A DNA stretch of 64,000 bases from CAYYJR01 sp964472305 (lineage in GTDB: Bacteria > Armatimonadota > Hebobacteria > CAIYQO01), in contig CAYYJR010000022.1 of NCBI GenBank assembly GCA_964472305.1, positions 1-64,000 on the forward strand, in the 5' to 3' direction. Position numbers and translations under genes: made by a program. The notes beneath the pieces were generated by a model, which had not been told where the DNA came from, searched no databases, and worked only from the letters and a program-made list of their open reading frames with translations. Positions 25,452 to 35,544 of this stretch are shown here, piece by piece; position 1 is the stretch's first letter; each line of letters opens with the position of its first letter.

Positions 25452-28400
25452 ATGGACCTAGTTCCTGGCCTATATGAACTGCTCATTGATACCCGCCTGC
25501 AGGATATACTGGCCCGTCTTCCCGACGGACAGCGCTTATGCGATGCGATCGATGCCGGTGAGCGACACGATGCGTTGGCCACCTACCTGCAGCATGTCAT
25601 CGCTGGCGCGTTGCAGGCGTGTACCGGGCAGGATACCGAGCAGCAGCAACTCGACATCCTCAATCGCGTGCTACGTGTGCTAGCAGAGATAGCGGGGGAT
25701 GGGCAGCCGATTGCGCTGGCACAGTCGCAACGGTTGCTGGAGCTTCGTGAGTCTGAGCTTGCCCCACCAACACCCCGCCCGGACACACCTCTCTCGCGCA
25801 GTTGCCTACTAGCGCGTACCAAACTCGATCCGACTCTGCTCTCCCAATTGAAGAAGGAAATCCATTCCGCCCACCAAATCGATATCATCTGCTCCTTCAT
25901 CAAGTGGAGCGGTCTTCGTTGTCTGATGGATGAACTGCAGGCATTCGTGCAGAAACCCGGTCACCACCTGCGCGTGATCACCACCAGCTACATGGGTGCC
26001 ACCGATGCCAAAGCGGTGGAGTTTCTACGCGAATTACCCAGCACCGAGGTGCGCGTCTCCTATGACCGGGACCGTACCCGCCTGCATGCCAAGGCCTTCG
26101 TCTTCCACCGGCGTACCGGTTTCGGCACGGCCTACATCGGCTCCGCCAATATGTCGAGTGCCGCATTGACGGAAGGCCTGGAGTGGAACGTCAAGATCAG
26201 CCAGTATGAGTCGTCGCACCTCTGGGAGAAGCTCACCGCCTCGTATGAGACGCACTGGTACGATGGGGAATTTTCGCCGTACCTGGATGGCGACCAGCGA
26301 AAGTTGGAAGATGCCTTGCGCGAGGCAACCGGGACCTATTCCGTCGATGCCACGCTGCCGGTGTTCGATCTGCGCCCTTTCCCGTTCCAGCAAGAAATCC
26401 TCGACCGCATCGCATATGAACGCTATGCCGGGCGTGCCCAACACTTAATTGTCGCCGCCACCGGCACGGGCAAGACGATGATCAGTGCGTTTGATTACCG
26501 CAACTTCGCGACCGCCGTGGTCGGCCCTTATCCGCGGGTGCTCTTCGTCGCCCACCGCGAAGAGATTCTCAAGCAAAGCCTGGCAACTTTCCGCGTAGTG
26601 TTGCGGGATATGAATTTCGGTGACTTGTACGTGGGCAATTCCCGCCCGCAGCAGTACGATCACCTCTTCATGTCGATCCAGAGTTTTCACGCTGGCGAGC
26701 TCTGGGGGAAGCTGCCGCCAGAGCATTTCGCCTACCTAGTGGTAGATGAGTTTCACCATGCGGAAGCACCCACGTATCAGCGGCTCCTCGACCACTTCCG
26801 CCCGCAGTCGCTCATCGGCCTCACCGCCACACCGGAGCGCACCGATGGCGGTGATGTCTTCCGCCACTTCGGTTGGCACACTACTGCGGAAATCCGCCTA
26901 CCGGATGCCATCAATCGCAAGCTGCTCTGCCCGTTCCACTACTTCGGCATCACCGACACCGACACGGCGAACCTGTCGAATCTGCGCTGGCAGCGCGGGG
27001 GCTACCTAAAGGAAGACCTTGAGCGCGTCTACACCGGCAACCACATCCGCGCGCGCTATGTGATCCAGAAGGCTAGGGAACTCCTGCTGGATATCCGCCA
27101 GGCAAAGGGATTGGGATTCTGTGTGAGCGTCAGCCATGCGCATTTCATGGCCGCACAGTTCAACGCTGCCGGCATCGCTGCGTTAGCACTGACCGGCAAC
27201 AGCGCCCAGCAAGAGCGCGACACTGCGCAGCAGCGTCTGCGTTGGGGCGAGATCAATTTTATTTTCACGGTAGACTTGTACAACGAAGGTATCGATATCT
27301 CCGAGGTAGATACTGTCCTATTCTTGCGCCCGACCGAAAGTCTAACCGTCTTCCTGCAGCAGTTAGGCCGCGGCTTGCGCCATTCACCCGGCAAGGAGTG
27401 CCTGACGGTGCTGGACTTCATCGGCCAAGCCCATAAGAGATATCGCTTCGATGTCCGATACCGTGCGCTGCTCGATGACCCCGGTCGCTCCATCCAGCGC
27501 CAGGTTGATGCCGATTTTCCGCACCTGCCGGCGGGCTGCCTGGTGAAGCTGGAGCGGATCGCCAAAGACTACGTGCTGCAGAATATCCGGCAAAATCTCA
27601 CCGGTGCGAGAGCGCGCATCCGAGAAGCCATTGCCGAGGATGTCGAACACCTGGGACGGCTGCCCGGACTCCCGGAATTCCTTGAGCGGCACCAGTTAGA
27701 GCCCGATGAACTGTATCGCCGCGGGGTGAGTTGGTCACGCCTATGTGTCGAAGCCGGAGTGCAGCCGACATTTAATGAGCCGGATGAACTACGACTTACC
27801 AAAGGATTGCGCCGCATCGAGCATATCAGTGGCCCGCGACAACTCCGCTATCTGCAAGGAATACTCGACCATTCCACTCCGTTACCGACCCATGACCAGG
27901 TAACCGCTGATGAGCAGCGCTGGCTAGCGATGCTGCATCTATCGGTATGGGGACCGGGGGAGACAACGGAACACGAGATCGATAGTCTGCGACGATTACG
28001 CGCCAATCCCACCTTATGCGCGGAATTGCAGCAACTTCTCACCTACCAGCAAGGTCACCTAGAAACCCCGCCACATGCGCTGGACCTGCCGTTCACCTGT
28101 CCGCTCGAACTCCACGCCGCCTACACCCGCGATGAAATTCTCGCCGGTCTGGGGCACTGGACCTTGCAGCGCCAACCCAGTATGCGTGAGGGCGTGCTCT
28201 ACCAACCCGAATTGCATGCCGATCTCTTCATGATCACCCTGCACAAAACCGACACCGACTACTCGCCGACCACCATGTACGAGGATTATGCGATCAGCGA
28301 CACCCTCTTCCACTGGCAAAGCCAGAGCACCACATCTGCCGACTCTCCGACCGGCCTGCGCTACCGGGAGCACCGTCGCCATGGGCACACCATCCTGCTC

Positions 28401-28571
28401 TGCGTGCGCGAATACAAGTCTGTGAACAACCAGGCCGCTCCCTACTACTTTCTCGGTCCTGCGGAGTATGTCAGCCACACCGGCAGCAAACCAATGAGCA
28501 TCATCTGGCACCTGCAGCAGCCACTCCCCGCTATCTTGATGCGGCGAACAGTACGCGCAGCCGCAGGATGA
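25452..28571 (+). CDS. PLD-nuclease/SF2 helicase/DUF3427 protein
   Basis: This 1039-residue protein has an N-terminal phospholipase-D-like domain with one HKD motif (LHAKAFVF, then YIGSANMS; about residues 210-245). A superfamily 2 helicase follows: AATGTGKT, DEFHHAE, GLTATPER and LGRGLRHSPGKE. The C-terminal third resembles DUF3427 and ends in a beta-rich segment. Such proteins are found in defence islands and resemble type III restriction subunits, but no methylase or partner gene is present. The ribosome site is poor. Both flanks are AT-richer than the chromosome and contain remnants, suggesting horizontal arrival. Confidence 0.85.
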   Translation: MDLVPGLYELLIDTRLQDILARLPDGQRLCDAIDAGERHDALATYLQHVIAGALQACTGQDTEQQQLDILNRVLRVLAEIAGDGQPIALAQSQRLLELRESELAPPTPRPDTPLSRSCLLARTKLDPTLLSQLKKEIHSAHQIDIICSFIKWSGLRCLMDELQAFVQKPGHHLRVITTSYMGATDAKAVEFLRELPSTEVRVSYDRDRTRLHAKAFVFHRRTGFGTAYIGSANMSSAALTEGLEWNVKISQYESSHLWEKLTASYETHWYDGEFSPYLDGDQRKLEDALREATGTYSVDATLPVFDLRPFPFQQEILDRIAYERYAGRAQHLIVAATGTGKTMISAFDYRNFATAVVGPYPRVLFVAHREEILKQSLATFRVVLRDMNFGDLYVGNSRPQQYDHLFMSIQSFHAGELWGKLPPEHFAYLVVDEFHHAEAPTYQRLLDHFRPQSLIGLTATPERTDGGDVFRHFGWHTTAEIRLPDAINRKLLCPFHYFGITDTDTANLSNLRWQRGGYLKEDLERVYTGNHIRARYVIQKARELLLDIRQAKGLGFCVSVSHAHFMAAQFNAAGIAALALTGNSAQQERDTAQQRLRWGEINFIFTVDLYNEGIDISEVDTVLFLRPTESLTVFLQQLGRGLRHSPGKECLTVLDFIGQAHKRYRFDVRYRALLDDPGRSIQRQVDADFPHLPAGCLVKLERIAKDYVLQNIRQNLTGARARIREAIAEDVEHLGRLPGLPEFLERHQLEPDELYRRGVSWSRLCVEAGVQPTFNEPDELRLTKGLRRIEHISGPRQLRYLQGILDHSTPLPTHDQVTADEQRWLAMLHLSVWGPGETTEHEIDSLRRLRANPTLCAELQQLLTYQQGHLETPPHALDLPFTCPLELHAAYTRDEILAGLGHWTLQRQPSMREGVLYQPELHADLFMITLHKTDTDYSPTTMYEDYAISDTLFHWQSQSTTSADSPTGLRYREHRRHGHTILLCVREYKSVNNQAAPYYFLGPAEYVSHTGSKPMSIIWHLQQPLPAILMRRTVRAAAG

Positions 28572-28751
28572 TTATTGATGCGCACTAGGCTTGTTAGCCT
28601 GGCACATAGAGACAGATGCTGAGGAGTAGCAGAAGGCGTTGTTGTAAATGGTGATAGAATGTACCTTCCGTCTGCTAGAGCAAAAACTTTCAGCGCCATG
28701 CTACTGGTATCCTGCGATTAGAAAACGGAAGCAATGGTTAGAATAAATATT

Positions 28752-28829
28752 ATGGCTATTCATTCGGAAGAACAACTGGAATACACAATTGATGTTTTGA
28801 ACAGCCTCCGACAACTGGCTAAAGTATAA
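28752..28829 (+). pseudogene. Short open frame, probable gene remnant
   Basis: An ATG opens 25 codons (beginning MAIHSEEQLEYT) before a TAA. The composition is protein-like, but the frame is too short to assign and has no clear ribosome site. It may be the surviving 5' end of a lost gene such as a small regulator. Confidence 0.25.
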
Positions 28830-28997
28830 GAGTATCAAGTTGGCAATAATTAATACATTCTATGTGGTAATTTCCGGAAAAGGCTCCAGGGTTTTTCATC
28901 ACACCCTTTATTTTGCTTGGTAGACAGCAAACTCCATGATCCAGTATACACCGACCTCCTGCAATTTGTCGCCGTTCCAGCGGTAATCCTCTCTTAA

Positions 28998-29129
28998 GCC
29001 GTAGTATTAGTTGCCGACCCCGTGCAGGCTCACCTACACGAGGAGGCAGTGTCAGTCACCGTCGCCTTTTCACCCCCGGACGACTACCACGAAGGCGATG
29101 TCATTACGCTGCAAGCAGTGAGCCGGTAG
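28998..29129 (+). pseudogene. Coding-like fragment without a start
   Basis: Forty-three sense codons follow a TAA and end at TAG. The translation includes SVTVAFSPPDDYHEGDV, which looks like real protein, but there is no ATG and the only in-frame GTG codons lack a ribosome site. Most likely it is the 3' end of a degraded gene. Confidence 0.3.
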
Positions 29130-29189
29130 TCTCCCATCCGACATCGCGCACAGGTGTGCAGACACCGGCGATCAACCGAGTCTGCTGCC

Positions 29190-30158
29190 TCAGCGCGGGC
29201 ACGCATCCGGTTCCATCGCCAGGAATGCGTGCCACGCCGCCACAATCTGCTCCGCCGCGCCCGCCGGGCCGCCGGCGGCGAGGATGTCGATCCAGTTGAT
29301 GCGCGGATCGGCTTTGAACCAGGTATATTGCCGTTTGGCGTAGCGGCGGTTGTCGCGCACCATCAGTTCGATGGCGGTGGCGAAGTCGTACTCCCTGCGC
29401 AGAAAGCCGACCAGTTGCCGGTAGGTGATGCCCTTCATCGCTGACAATTCGGGACCATACCCACCCTCGTAGAGCCGTCGCACTTCCTCCAGCAATCCCG
29501 CCTGCAACTGCGTCTCCACCCGTGTCGCCAGCCGTGCGTATAACTCAGCACGCGGCAAGGTTAAGCCGAACAGGAGCGGGCGGTACGGGCCGGGCCGGGT
29601 GACGGCGCCGGGTTTATACTCGAAGGCCGACAGCGGCGTGCCGGTCAGCTCGTAGACTTCCAGCGCGCGGATAATGCGTTTCTGGTCGTTGGGGTGCAGG
29701 CGCGCGGCGGTGACGGGGTCAATCTCGCGCAGCCGGGCGTGGAGCGTCTCCGCGCCATGCCGTTGCGCTTCGTCGGCCAGCCGCTCGCGAAACGCGGTGT
29801 CGGCGGGCTGCGGCGGGAAGGTCCAGCGGTCAACGAGCGCGTTGATGTAAAAGCCGGTGCCGCCGGCGACGATGGGCACACGTTCCCGCGCGACGATCTC
29901 GGTGATGCACCGGTCCGCCAGCACCACGTATTCAGCCACCGAGAACTCCTGGTCGGGCTCAACCAGGTCGATCAGGTGGTGCGGTACGCCTTGCTGTTCC
30001 GCGGATGTGGGCTTGGCGGTACCGATATCCATGCCGCGGTACACCTGCATGGAATCGGCGGTGAGGATCTCACCGCCGATGTCGCGTGCAACCTGCACCG
30101 CGGTATCCGTCTTGCCCGATCCCGTGGGGCCCACGATCACTAACAGCGGAATGGCCAT
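29190..30158 (-). CDS. miaA: tRNA dimethylallyltransferase
   Basis: This 322-residue enzyme adds an isopentenyl group to A37 of tRNAs that read UNN codons. It shows the P-loop GPTGSGKT, ILTADSMQVYRGMDIGTAKP, HHLIDLVEPDQEFSVAEY, AGGTGFYINAL and the C-terminal tRNA-binding RYAKRQYTWFK. The start was placed at the ATG at 30158, giving the usual N-terminus MAIPLLVIVG; a longer frame starts at 30182. It faces the accessory region at its 3' end. Confidence 0.95.
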   Translation of the reverse strand: MAIPLLVIVGPTGSGKTDTAVQVARDIGGEILTADSMQVYRGMDIGTAKPTSAEQQGVPHHLIDLVEPDQEFSVAEYVVLADRCITEIVARERVPIVAGGTGFYINALVDRWTFPPQPADTAFRERLADEAQRHGAETLHARLREIDPVTAARLHPNDQKRIIRALEVYELTGTPLSAFEYKPGAVTRPGPYRPLLFGLTLPRAELYARLATRVETQLQAGLLEEVRRLYEGGYGPELSAMKGITYRQLVGFLRREYDFATAIELMVRDNRRYAKRQYTWFKADPRINWIDILAAGGPAGAAEQIVAAWHAFLAMEPDACPR

Positions 30159-30249
30159 GCCCCATTGTAGCCCGCGCGGCACGCTGTGGACAAGAGACCC
30201 GCCGTCAAGCCGGATTACGCGCCGTGACAGGGAGATGCTCCGCAGCTCG

Positions 30250-31482
30250 CTACTTCGCCGTCAGCGACCACTTCCACGTGCGGGCGGCGACGGCCTGGAG
30301 GCGTGATGTTTCGCGTGCCGCGATGAGTTGGTCCAGCTTGTTCAGGAATGCCTTGTATTCATCCTGCGATCCCACCGGCACCGGTACCGGTCCGAACTGG
30401 CGCCAGCGTTTGAGGTAGAGGCGCTCCTGATCGTAGGACAAGGCGTTGACGCGCTTGCCCAGTTCCAGCCACGGGCCGGGCAGCGCGGCCAGATTGACGC
30501 CCACGGCAAGCTTGTCGGCGGTGAAGGTGGCGACCGGTTTGTTGTCCACCGTCAGGTTCCACTCGCCAGCCTTCAGCCCGGTCACCTTGATGGTATACTG
30601 ATTCAACTCCTCGGTGAGCGGCAGGTATTTCCCGATAGCCGCCGTTTCCGGATCGAAATAGGTGGGCAGCGCGTCGTCGGTACGGATGAAGGTGATGGTT
30701 TTTTCGCCCACCTTCAACGCATCCACCTTGCAACGGGTAGGCGCAATGGTGCTTTTCGTCACGTTTATTTCCAGCGACGATGGCTGGTCGGTACACCCCA
30801 GCGCCTTCAGCAGCGCGTAAGCCATCACCGCCTGCCCGGCGCGGTCGGGATGCACGGCATCGGGAATCATGGTGAACTTCGCGTTCTCCACCTTGGCCTT
30901 CTTCTGCACATCCAGCATCAGCGCGTGCAGATCGTAATAGGTCTGTTTTTCGTTGACGGCAAGTTCTTTCACCCCTGCGCCCAGCTTGCCCAGCGTATCG
31001 TTATACGTCCAGTTTTTCCCTTTGAACGCCGCGCGCCGGTCGAGGTCGACGCAACTCGGCGAGAGCAGAACCACCTTCACTCCCGCCTTCTTCAGTTCGG
31101 TCACCAGGCCGGTCATCCCCGTCATGTAACGGGTGTAGGCGTCCTGATTGAACTCACGAGCGGCGCCGTCGTTCATGCCCAGGCAGATGCTGACCACCGT
31201 CGGCTTCAGGCTCAACACGTCGCGCTGCAGCCGTTTCAGCGCCTTGGGCGCGGTGTCGCCGTGCAGGCCGGCGTTGCGGAAGGAAATATTCACGCCGGGA
31301 TACCGCAGCGTGAAATAGTTCATCACATAGCGGGTGTAGATGCGCTGCTCGGTGGTACTGTCGCCGAGAAAGACCAGCCGATCTCCCGCTTGCAGCAGCG
31401 GGACGGCCAGCGCCGCGCCGACGGTTAGCGCCAGCATCGCAACCAATACGATGCGCACGAATAATCGATTGACAGTTGGCAT
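30250..31482 (-). CDS. Secreted SGNH/GDSL-family hydrolase
   Basis: This 410-residue exported protein has a signal peptide (about residues 1-26, ending GAALA) and the SGNH blocks: FLGDSTTE (nucleophile Ser), RNAGLHGD (Asn/Gly), SICLGMNDG and DAVHPD (catalytic Asp and His). The remaining 150 residues form a beta-rich domain. Similar proteins deacetylate polysaccharides or cleave esters. It is divergent from the GH36 gene, which supports a role in carbohydrate use, though the substrate is unknown. Confidence 0.85.
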   Translation of the reverse strand: MPTVNRLFVRIVLVAMLALTVGAALAVPLLQAGDRLVFLGDSTTEQRIYTRYVMNYFTLRYPGVNISFRNAGLHGDTAPKALKRLQRDVLSLKPTVVSICLGMNDGAAREFNQDAYTRYMTGMTGLVTELKKAGVKVVLLSPSCVDLDRRAAFKGKNWTYNDTLGKLGAGVKELAVNEKQTYYDLHALMLDVQKKAKVENAKFTMIPDAVHPDRAGQAVMAYALLKALGCTDQPSSLEINVTKSTIAPTRCKVDALKVGEKTITFIRTDDALPTYFDPETAAIGKYLPLTEELNQYTIKVTGLKAGEWNLTVDNKPVATFTADKLAVGVNLAALPGPWLELGKRVNALSYDQERLYLKRWRQFGPVPVPVGSQDEYKAFLNKLDQLIAARETSRLQAVAARTWKWSLTAK

Positions 31483-31681
31483 GGACAGACTCCTTCAGCG
31501 ATCTCGCGAGGGGGAGAGCCCCTCACTCCGGTGAGTGTAACGCGTGTCTCATCGTGCAGGGAGTCGAGGTGCTGTGACAATGATGCGGATATTCGCACAA
31601 CAAGGGAGTCTTGCATACAAAATAGAGGAACAAACCGCCCGGAGCCGGAATCAATCGTCAACGCGTTTCCCCGGAGGTCGT

Positions 31682-34063
31682 ATGGCGCAAGCACTCGAGT
31701 TATCGGTAACCGCATCCGGTCACATATCCCTGGCATGTCCCGGTTGGGACGGATTCGTGCTGGACGGGCTGTTGCCGGTGGTGACCGTCGACGGCGAGGA
31801 GCGCAGGCCGTCAGCGGCGCGCGTGGCGGGGACGGAGATCGTCTACGACTTCGACGGGCGTGTGGCGCTGACGCTAACCTTGATGGAGGAAAGGGGTGGT
31901 CTGCACCTGCGCGCGCGCCTGCGCAACCCGGTGGGTGACGCCTGCGTGCTCAATCATGTGTTGCTGCTGGACAGTGCGCGCGCCGCCTTCGGGCAGACGC
32001 CGCAACGGGTGCAGGTGCTGTGCCAGTACAGCTACGGCGGCGACGTGCAGCCGCTGGCTGGCAAGGCGCGCGCGGAGACGGCGGGCAACGAGCCGAACAC
32101 GCTGGGCGATCGCCCAGCCGACGCGGCATGGCGCACGTCGGAGAATGTCTGGGTGGCCTATGATCGTGACGCGCGGCAAACGCTGCTCGTGGGTTTCACC
32201 ACGAACGCGCGCTGGTGCGGCGGCATCGCGCTGTCGGCTACGCCGGACGGCGCCATCAAGCGATGGCGCCTGGGCTTCGACGGCGGCGACCTGGAACTGG
32301 CGGCGGGTGAGGAGATCGCGCTGGAGGAGGCGATCATACTGACCGGCGCCGATCCGCTGACGTTGCTGGACGTGTACGGCGACGCCGCGGCGGCGGGGCG
32401 CGCGCCGGAGATACCCGAGTTGCCGCCGGTGTCATGGTGCAGTTGGTATCCGTACCGGCTGGGAGTGACCGAGGAGCGATTGCTGGAGACCGCGCGCATC
32501 GGCCAGGCGCGGCTGGGCGCGCTGGGACTGCGTATCATCGAGGCCGACCTGGGTTGGGAATGGGAGCAATTGCCCAGCACCTTCGAGGAGAACGACCAGT
32601 TCCCGCATGGCTTGCAGTGGCTGGCGGACGGACTGGCGCGCTACGACATGGCGCTGGGCGTGTGGAAGGCACCGTATACCATCAGCGAGTTTGATCCGCT
32701 GGTGCGCGAGCATCCGGAGTGGCTGGTGGCAGATGCGGACGGCGTACCGTTCGTGCAATCGACATGGTACTGGGTACCCCACGGCGACGTCTACCTGCTC
32801 GACTTGACCCATCCCGGCGCGCAGGGGTGGCTCCGCGCGCGCATTCACAGCCTGCACGCGCGCGGCGTACGCTACCTGAAGCTGGATTTCATCAGCGCCA
32901 TTGGCGATGCACGCGCCAAACGGCGGCACGACCGGCGCATCGTCGCCGGCGGCGGGTGCGAGGCACTGCGCCTGGGCGCCCGCATCGTGCGCGAGGAGAT
33001 GCCCGACAGTCTCATCCTCAACTGCGGTGGACCGGAACTGCCCGGTCCCGGCCAGTGGCCGTTGCTCTACGCCTGCAACGACACTGGCAACGCCGGTTTC
33101 ATCACCTGGGCGTTCCAGCGTGACAATTTTCGCGCGCTCGCCTGCCACCTGTTCAAGAACCGCCGCTGGGGGTGGATACAGCCGTCGTGCCTGTGCGTGG
33201 GACTGCCCGCCACGCTGGAGGAAGCCCGCCTGCGCGCCACCGCCGCCTTTCTGAGCGGGGGGCAGATCGATATCTCCGACACCCTCACCACGCTGCCGGA
33301 GGACCGCTGGCAAGTGCTCACCGTCACGCTGCCTCCGCTAGGCCTGTCCGCGCGTCCGCTCGATCTTTTCGAACCGGTGGTCGATCCCGGTTGCGTAGAC
33401 TCCCCGGCGGTGTGCACGGGTGACGCGGTGACCGTCACGGGCCGTGAGCATGCGCCGGGCTCGGTATGGCATCTGCCGCTGCGGGGCGGATGGGACGACT
33501 GGCACCTGCTGGCGACCTTCGCCTTCAACAGCAATCCCACCGCGGAAGCGCCACACTACGCCCGCTTCGCCCTCCCGCTGGGGCGGCTGGGCCTGCATGA
33601 TGAGGCGTACTGGGCGTACGAGTTCTGGAGCGGACAATTTCTCGGCACGGTGCCCGCCATGCGCCACAATCCAAAGGGATACGTACACTCCGGCGATGTG
33701 CAGGACCTGAGCGTGGGCGACACGCCAGGCATCCTGGACATCGCCTTCGCCGGACCGGCGGTGAAACTGCTTTGCCTGCGCGCCATACGCCCGCACCCGT
33801 GGGTGGTGGGCAGCAGCTTTCACCAGAGCTGCGGTACGGAACTGCATGATGTGCGCTGGGATGCGGTGACGGGCACCCTCTCCGGCACGCTGGCGCGCCC
33901 CGCCGGCGAAACCGGCTTCCTCACCATCGCCGGCGCCGGCCACTCCCTCGCCGCCGAAGTGGATGGCCATCCCGCCGCGCTCCTCCCCACCGCCAACGGC
34001 GCCTGGCGCCTGCCCATCCTCACCACCAACCCGCACACCCCCTTCAAAATTAGGGACATTTGA
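31682..34063 (+). CDS. GH36-like alpha-galactosidase
   Basis: This 793-residue protein resembles clan GH-D melibiases. An N-terminal beta-sandwich (about 1-240) is followed by a TIM barrel that starts WCSWYPYRLGVTEE, and a C-terminal beta domain. The probable nucleophile is Asp402 in YLKLDFISA. The barrel also has the GVWKAPYTISE strand and a later NDTGNAG block where the acid/base region is expected. No signal peptide is seen, so it is probably cytoplasmic. The start at 31682 has GGAGG 4 bases upstream. The exact substrate (alpha-galactoside or alpha-N-acetylgalactosaminide) is not resolved. Confidence 0.8.
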   Translation: MAQALELSVTASGHISLACPGWDGFVLDGLLPVVTVDGEERRPSAARVAGTEIVYDFDGRVALTLTLMEERGGLHLRARLRNPVGDACVLNHVLLLDSARAAFGQTPQRVQVLCQYSYGGDVQPLAGKARAETAGNEPNTLGDRPADAAWRTSENVWVAYDRDARQTLLVGFTTNARWCGGIALSATPDGAIKRWRLGFDGGDLELAAGEEIALEEAIILTGADPLTLLDVYGDAAAAGRAPEIPELPPVSWCSWYPYRLGVTEERLLETARIGQARLGALGLRIIEADLGWEWEQLPSTFEENDQFPHGLQWLADGLARYDMALGVWKAPYTISEFDPLVREHPEWLVADADGVPFVQSTWYWVPHGDVYLLDLTHPGAQGWLRARIHSLHARGVRYLKLDFISAIGDARAKRRHDRRIVAGGGCEALRLGARIVREEMPDSLILNCGGPELPGPGQWPLLYACNDTGNAGFITWAFQRDNFRALACHLFKNRRWGWIQPSCLCVGLPATLEEARLRATAAFLSGGQIDISDTLTTLPEDRWQVLTVTLPPLGLSARPLDLFEPVVDPGCVDSPAVCTGDAVTVTGREHAPGSVWHLPLRGGWDDWHLLATFAFNSNPTAEAPHYARFALPLGRLGLHDEAYWAYEFWSGQFLGTVPAMRHNPKGYVHSGDVQDLSVGDTPGILDIAFAGPAVKLLCLRAIRPHPWVVGSSFHQSCGTELHDVRWDAVTGTLSGTLARPAGETGFLTIAGAGHSLAAEVDGHPAALLPTANGAWRLPILTTNPHTPFKIRDI

Positions 34064-34080
34064 GCGAGATTGTCCCGCTT

Positions 34081-35346
34081 TTACGCCGGCACGATGGCGT
34101 CGTGTTCGCGGAGCAGGGCGTAAATATCCGCCAGCGGAAGCTCTTCCGGATCCCGACCGGTTTGCGCGCTGAGGGCCGCCATCGCTCCCGCGGCCTGGCC
34201 CATGGCCATGCACGGGCATTCCACGCGAATGGCACTATTGGTTTCGCGATCGCTGCTGACGCAGCGACCTGCCACGATGAGGAAACGACTGCCGGCCGGC
34301 AGCATGGCACCGCGCGGAATCGTGGGGACAATCTGGTCGCCCAATGAACGGTGGTTGATACCGTGGCCATCGTGCAGGTGTTCGTCAATCCAGTAGAAGG
34401 CATTGCACATGGCGTCCGGGTAGCGCCGGCCTGCCTCATAATCGGCGATGACCATGGTTGTCTTGCCGCGGATGGTGACCGTCTCGCGAATGCCGGTTTC
34501 GGCGCAGAGATACTCGACGCGAAAGCCGCCGAGCCCGGGTTGCCGGCGGAAAAATCGGTAGAGACGCAGCATAGCGCGGCGTGCTTCGATTTCGGCCATC
34601 GTCTTCCCCTCGCTCGTTTCGGCGTGCGGGGCACGCGTGTGGCTCGCATTGCCGCCGTGATGGCGCAGGTATCCCTCCGGCCCTACGCCGCCGTACCAGG
34701 AGAAGTCAGTACTGTATAACTCCCCGCGCGCGATAGCCTCGTTCGCCGCCACCTTCAGCGCGGGATAATCCAACCCCTGTGTGTCATATCCTGTACAATG
34801 CATCTGCAGCGTTGCCGGTTGCACGGTTTCCGGGCGCACGACCTCCAGGCCGGCGATGGTGACCACGTTGGCGTCGCCGGTGGCATCGATCAGCACCGTC
34901 GTCCGCGTCGTCCGCAGGCCCGTCTTCGTGCACAGGGAGACCGTCCACGCGGAATCTTCAAACACGGCTGCCGCGGGCATGCTATGGAAAAGCAGTTCGA
35001 CACCCGCATCGAGCACGGCTTCGTCGCACAGCGCGGCGAAGACGGCTTTGTCCATGTTCAGGTGTCGCGGCTTATTGGTATTGCGGGTATAGTCGGCAGT
35101 CGGTATTGGTTGTCCGGTCTCTTCTAACGTCCGGCGCATCAACTCCCAGCCGATGCCGCCGATAATTTGCCGACCCCAGGCAAAGAAGTGGGCGGGGGCA
35201 TTAACACCTCCCACCGTCATTGTGCCGCCGAGCATGGCGTTCTTCTCAACGAGCAGCGTACGCGCCCCCGCGCGTCCTGCCTGAATAGCCGCGATCACCC
35301 CGGCCGTGCCACCGCCCACCACGATCACGTCATATTGTGCCTGCAT
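34081..35346 (-). CDS. FAD-dependent oxidoreductase (FAD-dependent family found with glycan genes)
   Basis: This 421-residue flavoprotein has the dinucleotide motif VIVVGGGTAGVIAAIQAGRAG at the N-terminus, an LIDATGDA block and the C-terminal FAD closure AGRCVSSDRET...GQAAGAMAALS. It matches the 'FAD-dependent oxidoreductase' family common in Planctomycetota and Armatimonadota carbohydrate clusters, whose reaction is undefined. The start at 35346 is supported by GGGGGA upstream. It converges with the GH36 gene, 17 bases away. Confidence 0.83.
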   Translation of the reverse strand: MQAQYDVIVVGGGTAGVIAAIQAGRAGARTLLVEKNAMLGGTMTVGGVNAPAHFFAWGRQIIGGIGWELMRRTLEETGQPIPTADYTRNTNKPRHLNMDKAVFAALCDEAVLDAGVELLFHSMPAAAVFEDSAWTVSLCTKTGLRTTRTTVLIDATGDANVVTIAGLEVVRPETVQPATLQMHCTGYDTQGLDYPALKVAANEAIARGELYSTDFSWYGGVGPEGYLRHHGGNASHTRAPHAETSEGKTMAEIEARRAMLRLYRFFRRQPGLGGFRVEYLCAETGIRETVTIRGKTTMVIADYEAGRRYPDAMCNAFYWIDEHLHDGHGINHRSLGDQIVPTIPRGAMLPAGSRFLIVAGRCVSSDRETNSAIRVECPCMAMGQAAGAMAALSAQTGRDPEELPLADIYALLREHDAIVPA

Positions 35347-35463
35347 ATGTCCCCCAGTCATGCCAGAATCGCCCTATTCTAACGTTAAAGCGCGAAATAA
35401 GGCAAAGGCAGCCCCGGCATCACGGCGCAGGCAGTGCGGAGACAGCTTCCATCACCGACACCT

Positions 35464-35504
35464 ATGATAAATATCATTGCGCGCACGGGAGAGGATGCTA
35501 TACT
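35464..35504 (+). promoter_or_regulatory. Fnr-type operator and extended -10 promoter for the ferredoxin gene
   Basis: A palindrome at 35464-35477 has the Fnr-family core TGAT-N4-ATCA with symmetric flanking bases. An extended -10 (TGC then TATACT, 35499-35504) follows. With +1 near 35511 the palindrome centre lies at about -40.5, within one base of the class II activator position. No good -35 hexamer is present, as expected for an activator-dependent promoter. Confidence 0.6.
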
Positions 35505-35544
35505 GCAGACAGCGGGTCGGCAACGCCCGTAGGGAGGTAATGCG

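Larger units (their letters stand above)
28572..29189. other. AT-richer accessory gap with gene remnants
   Basis: This 618-base region has lower GC than its surroundings and no intact gene that I can support. It contains a 25-residue open frame at 28752-28829 and a 43-codon coding-like fragment at 28998-29129 with no usable start. I read it as the decayed right flank of the helicase island. Confidence 0.5.
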
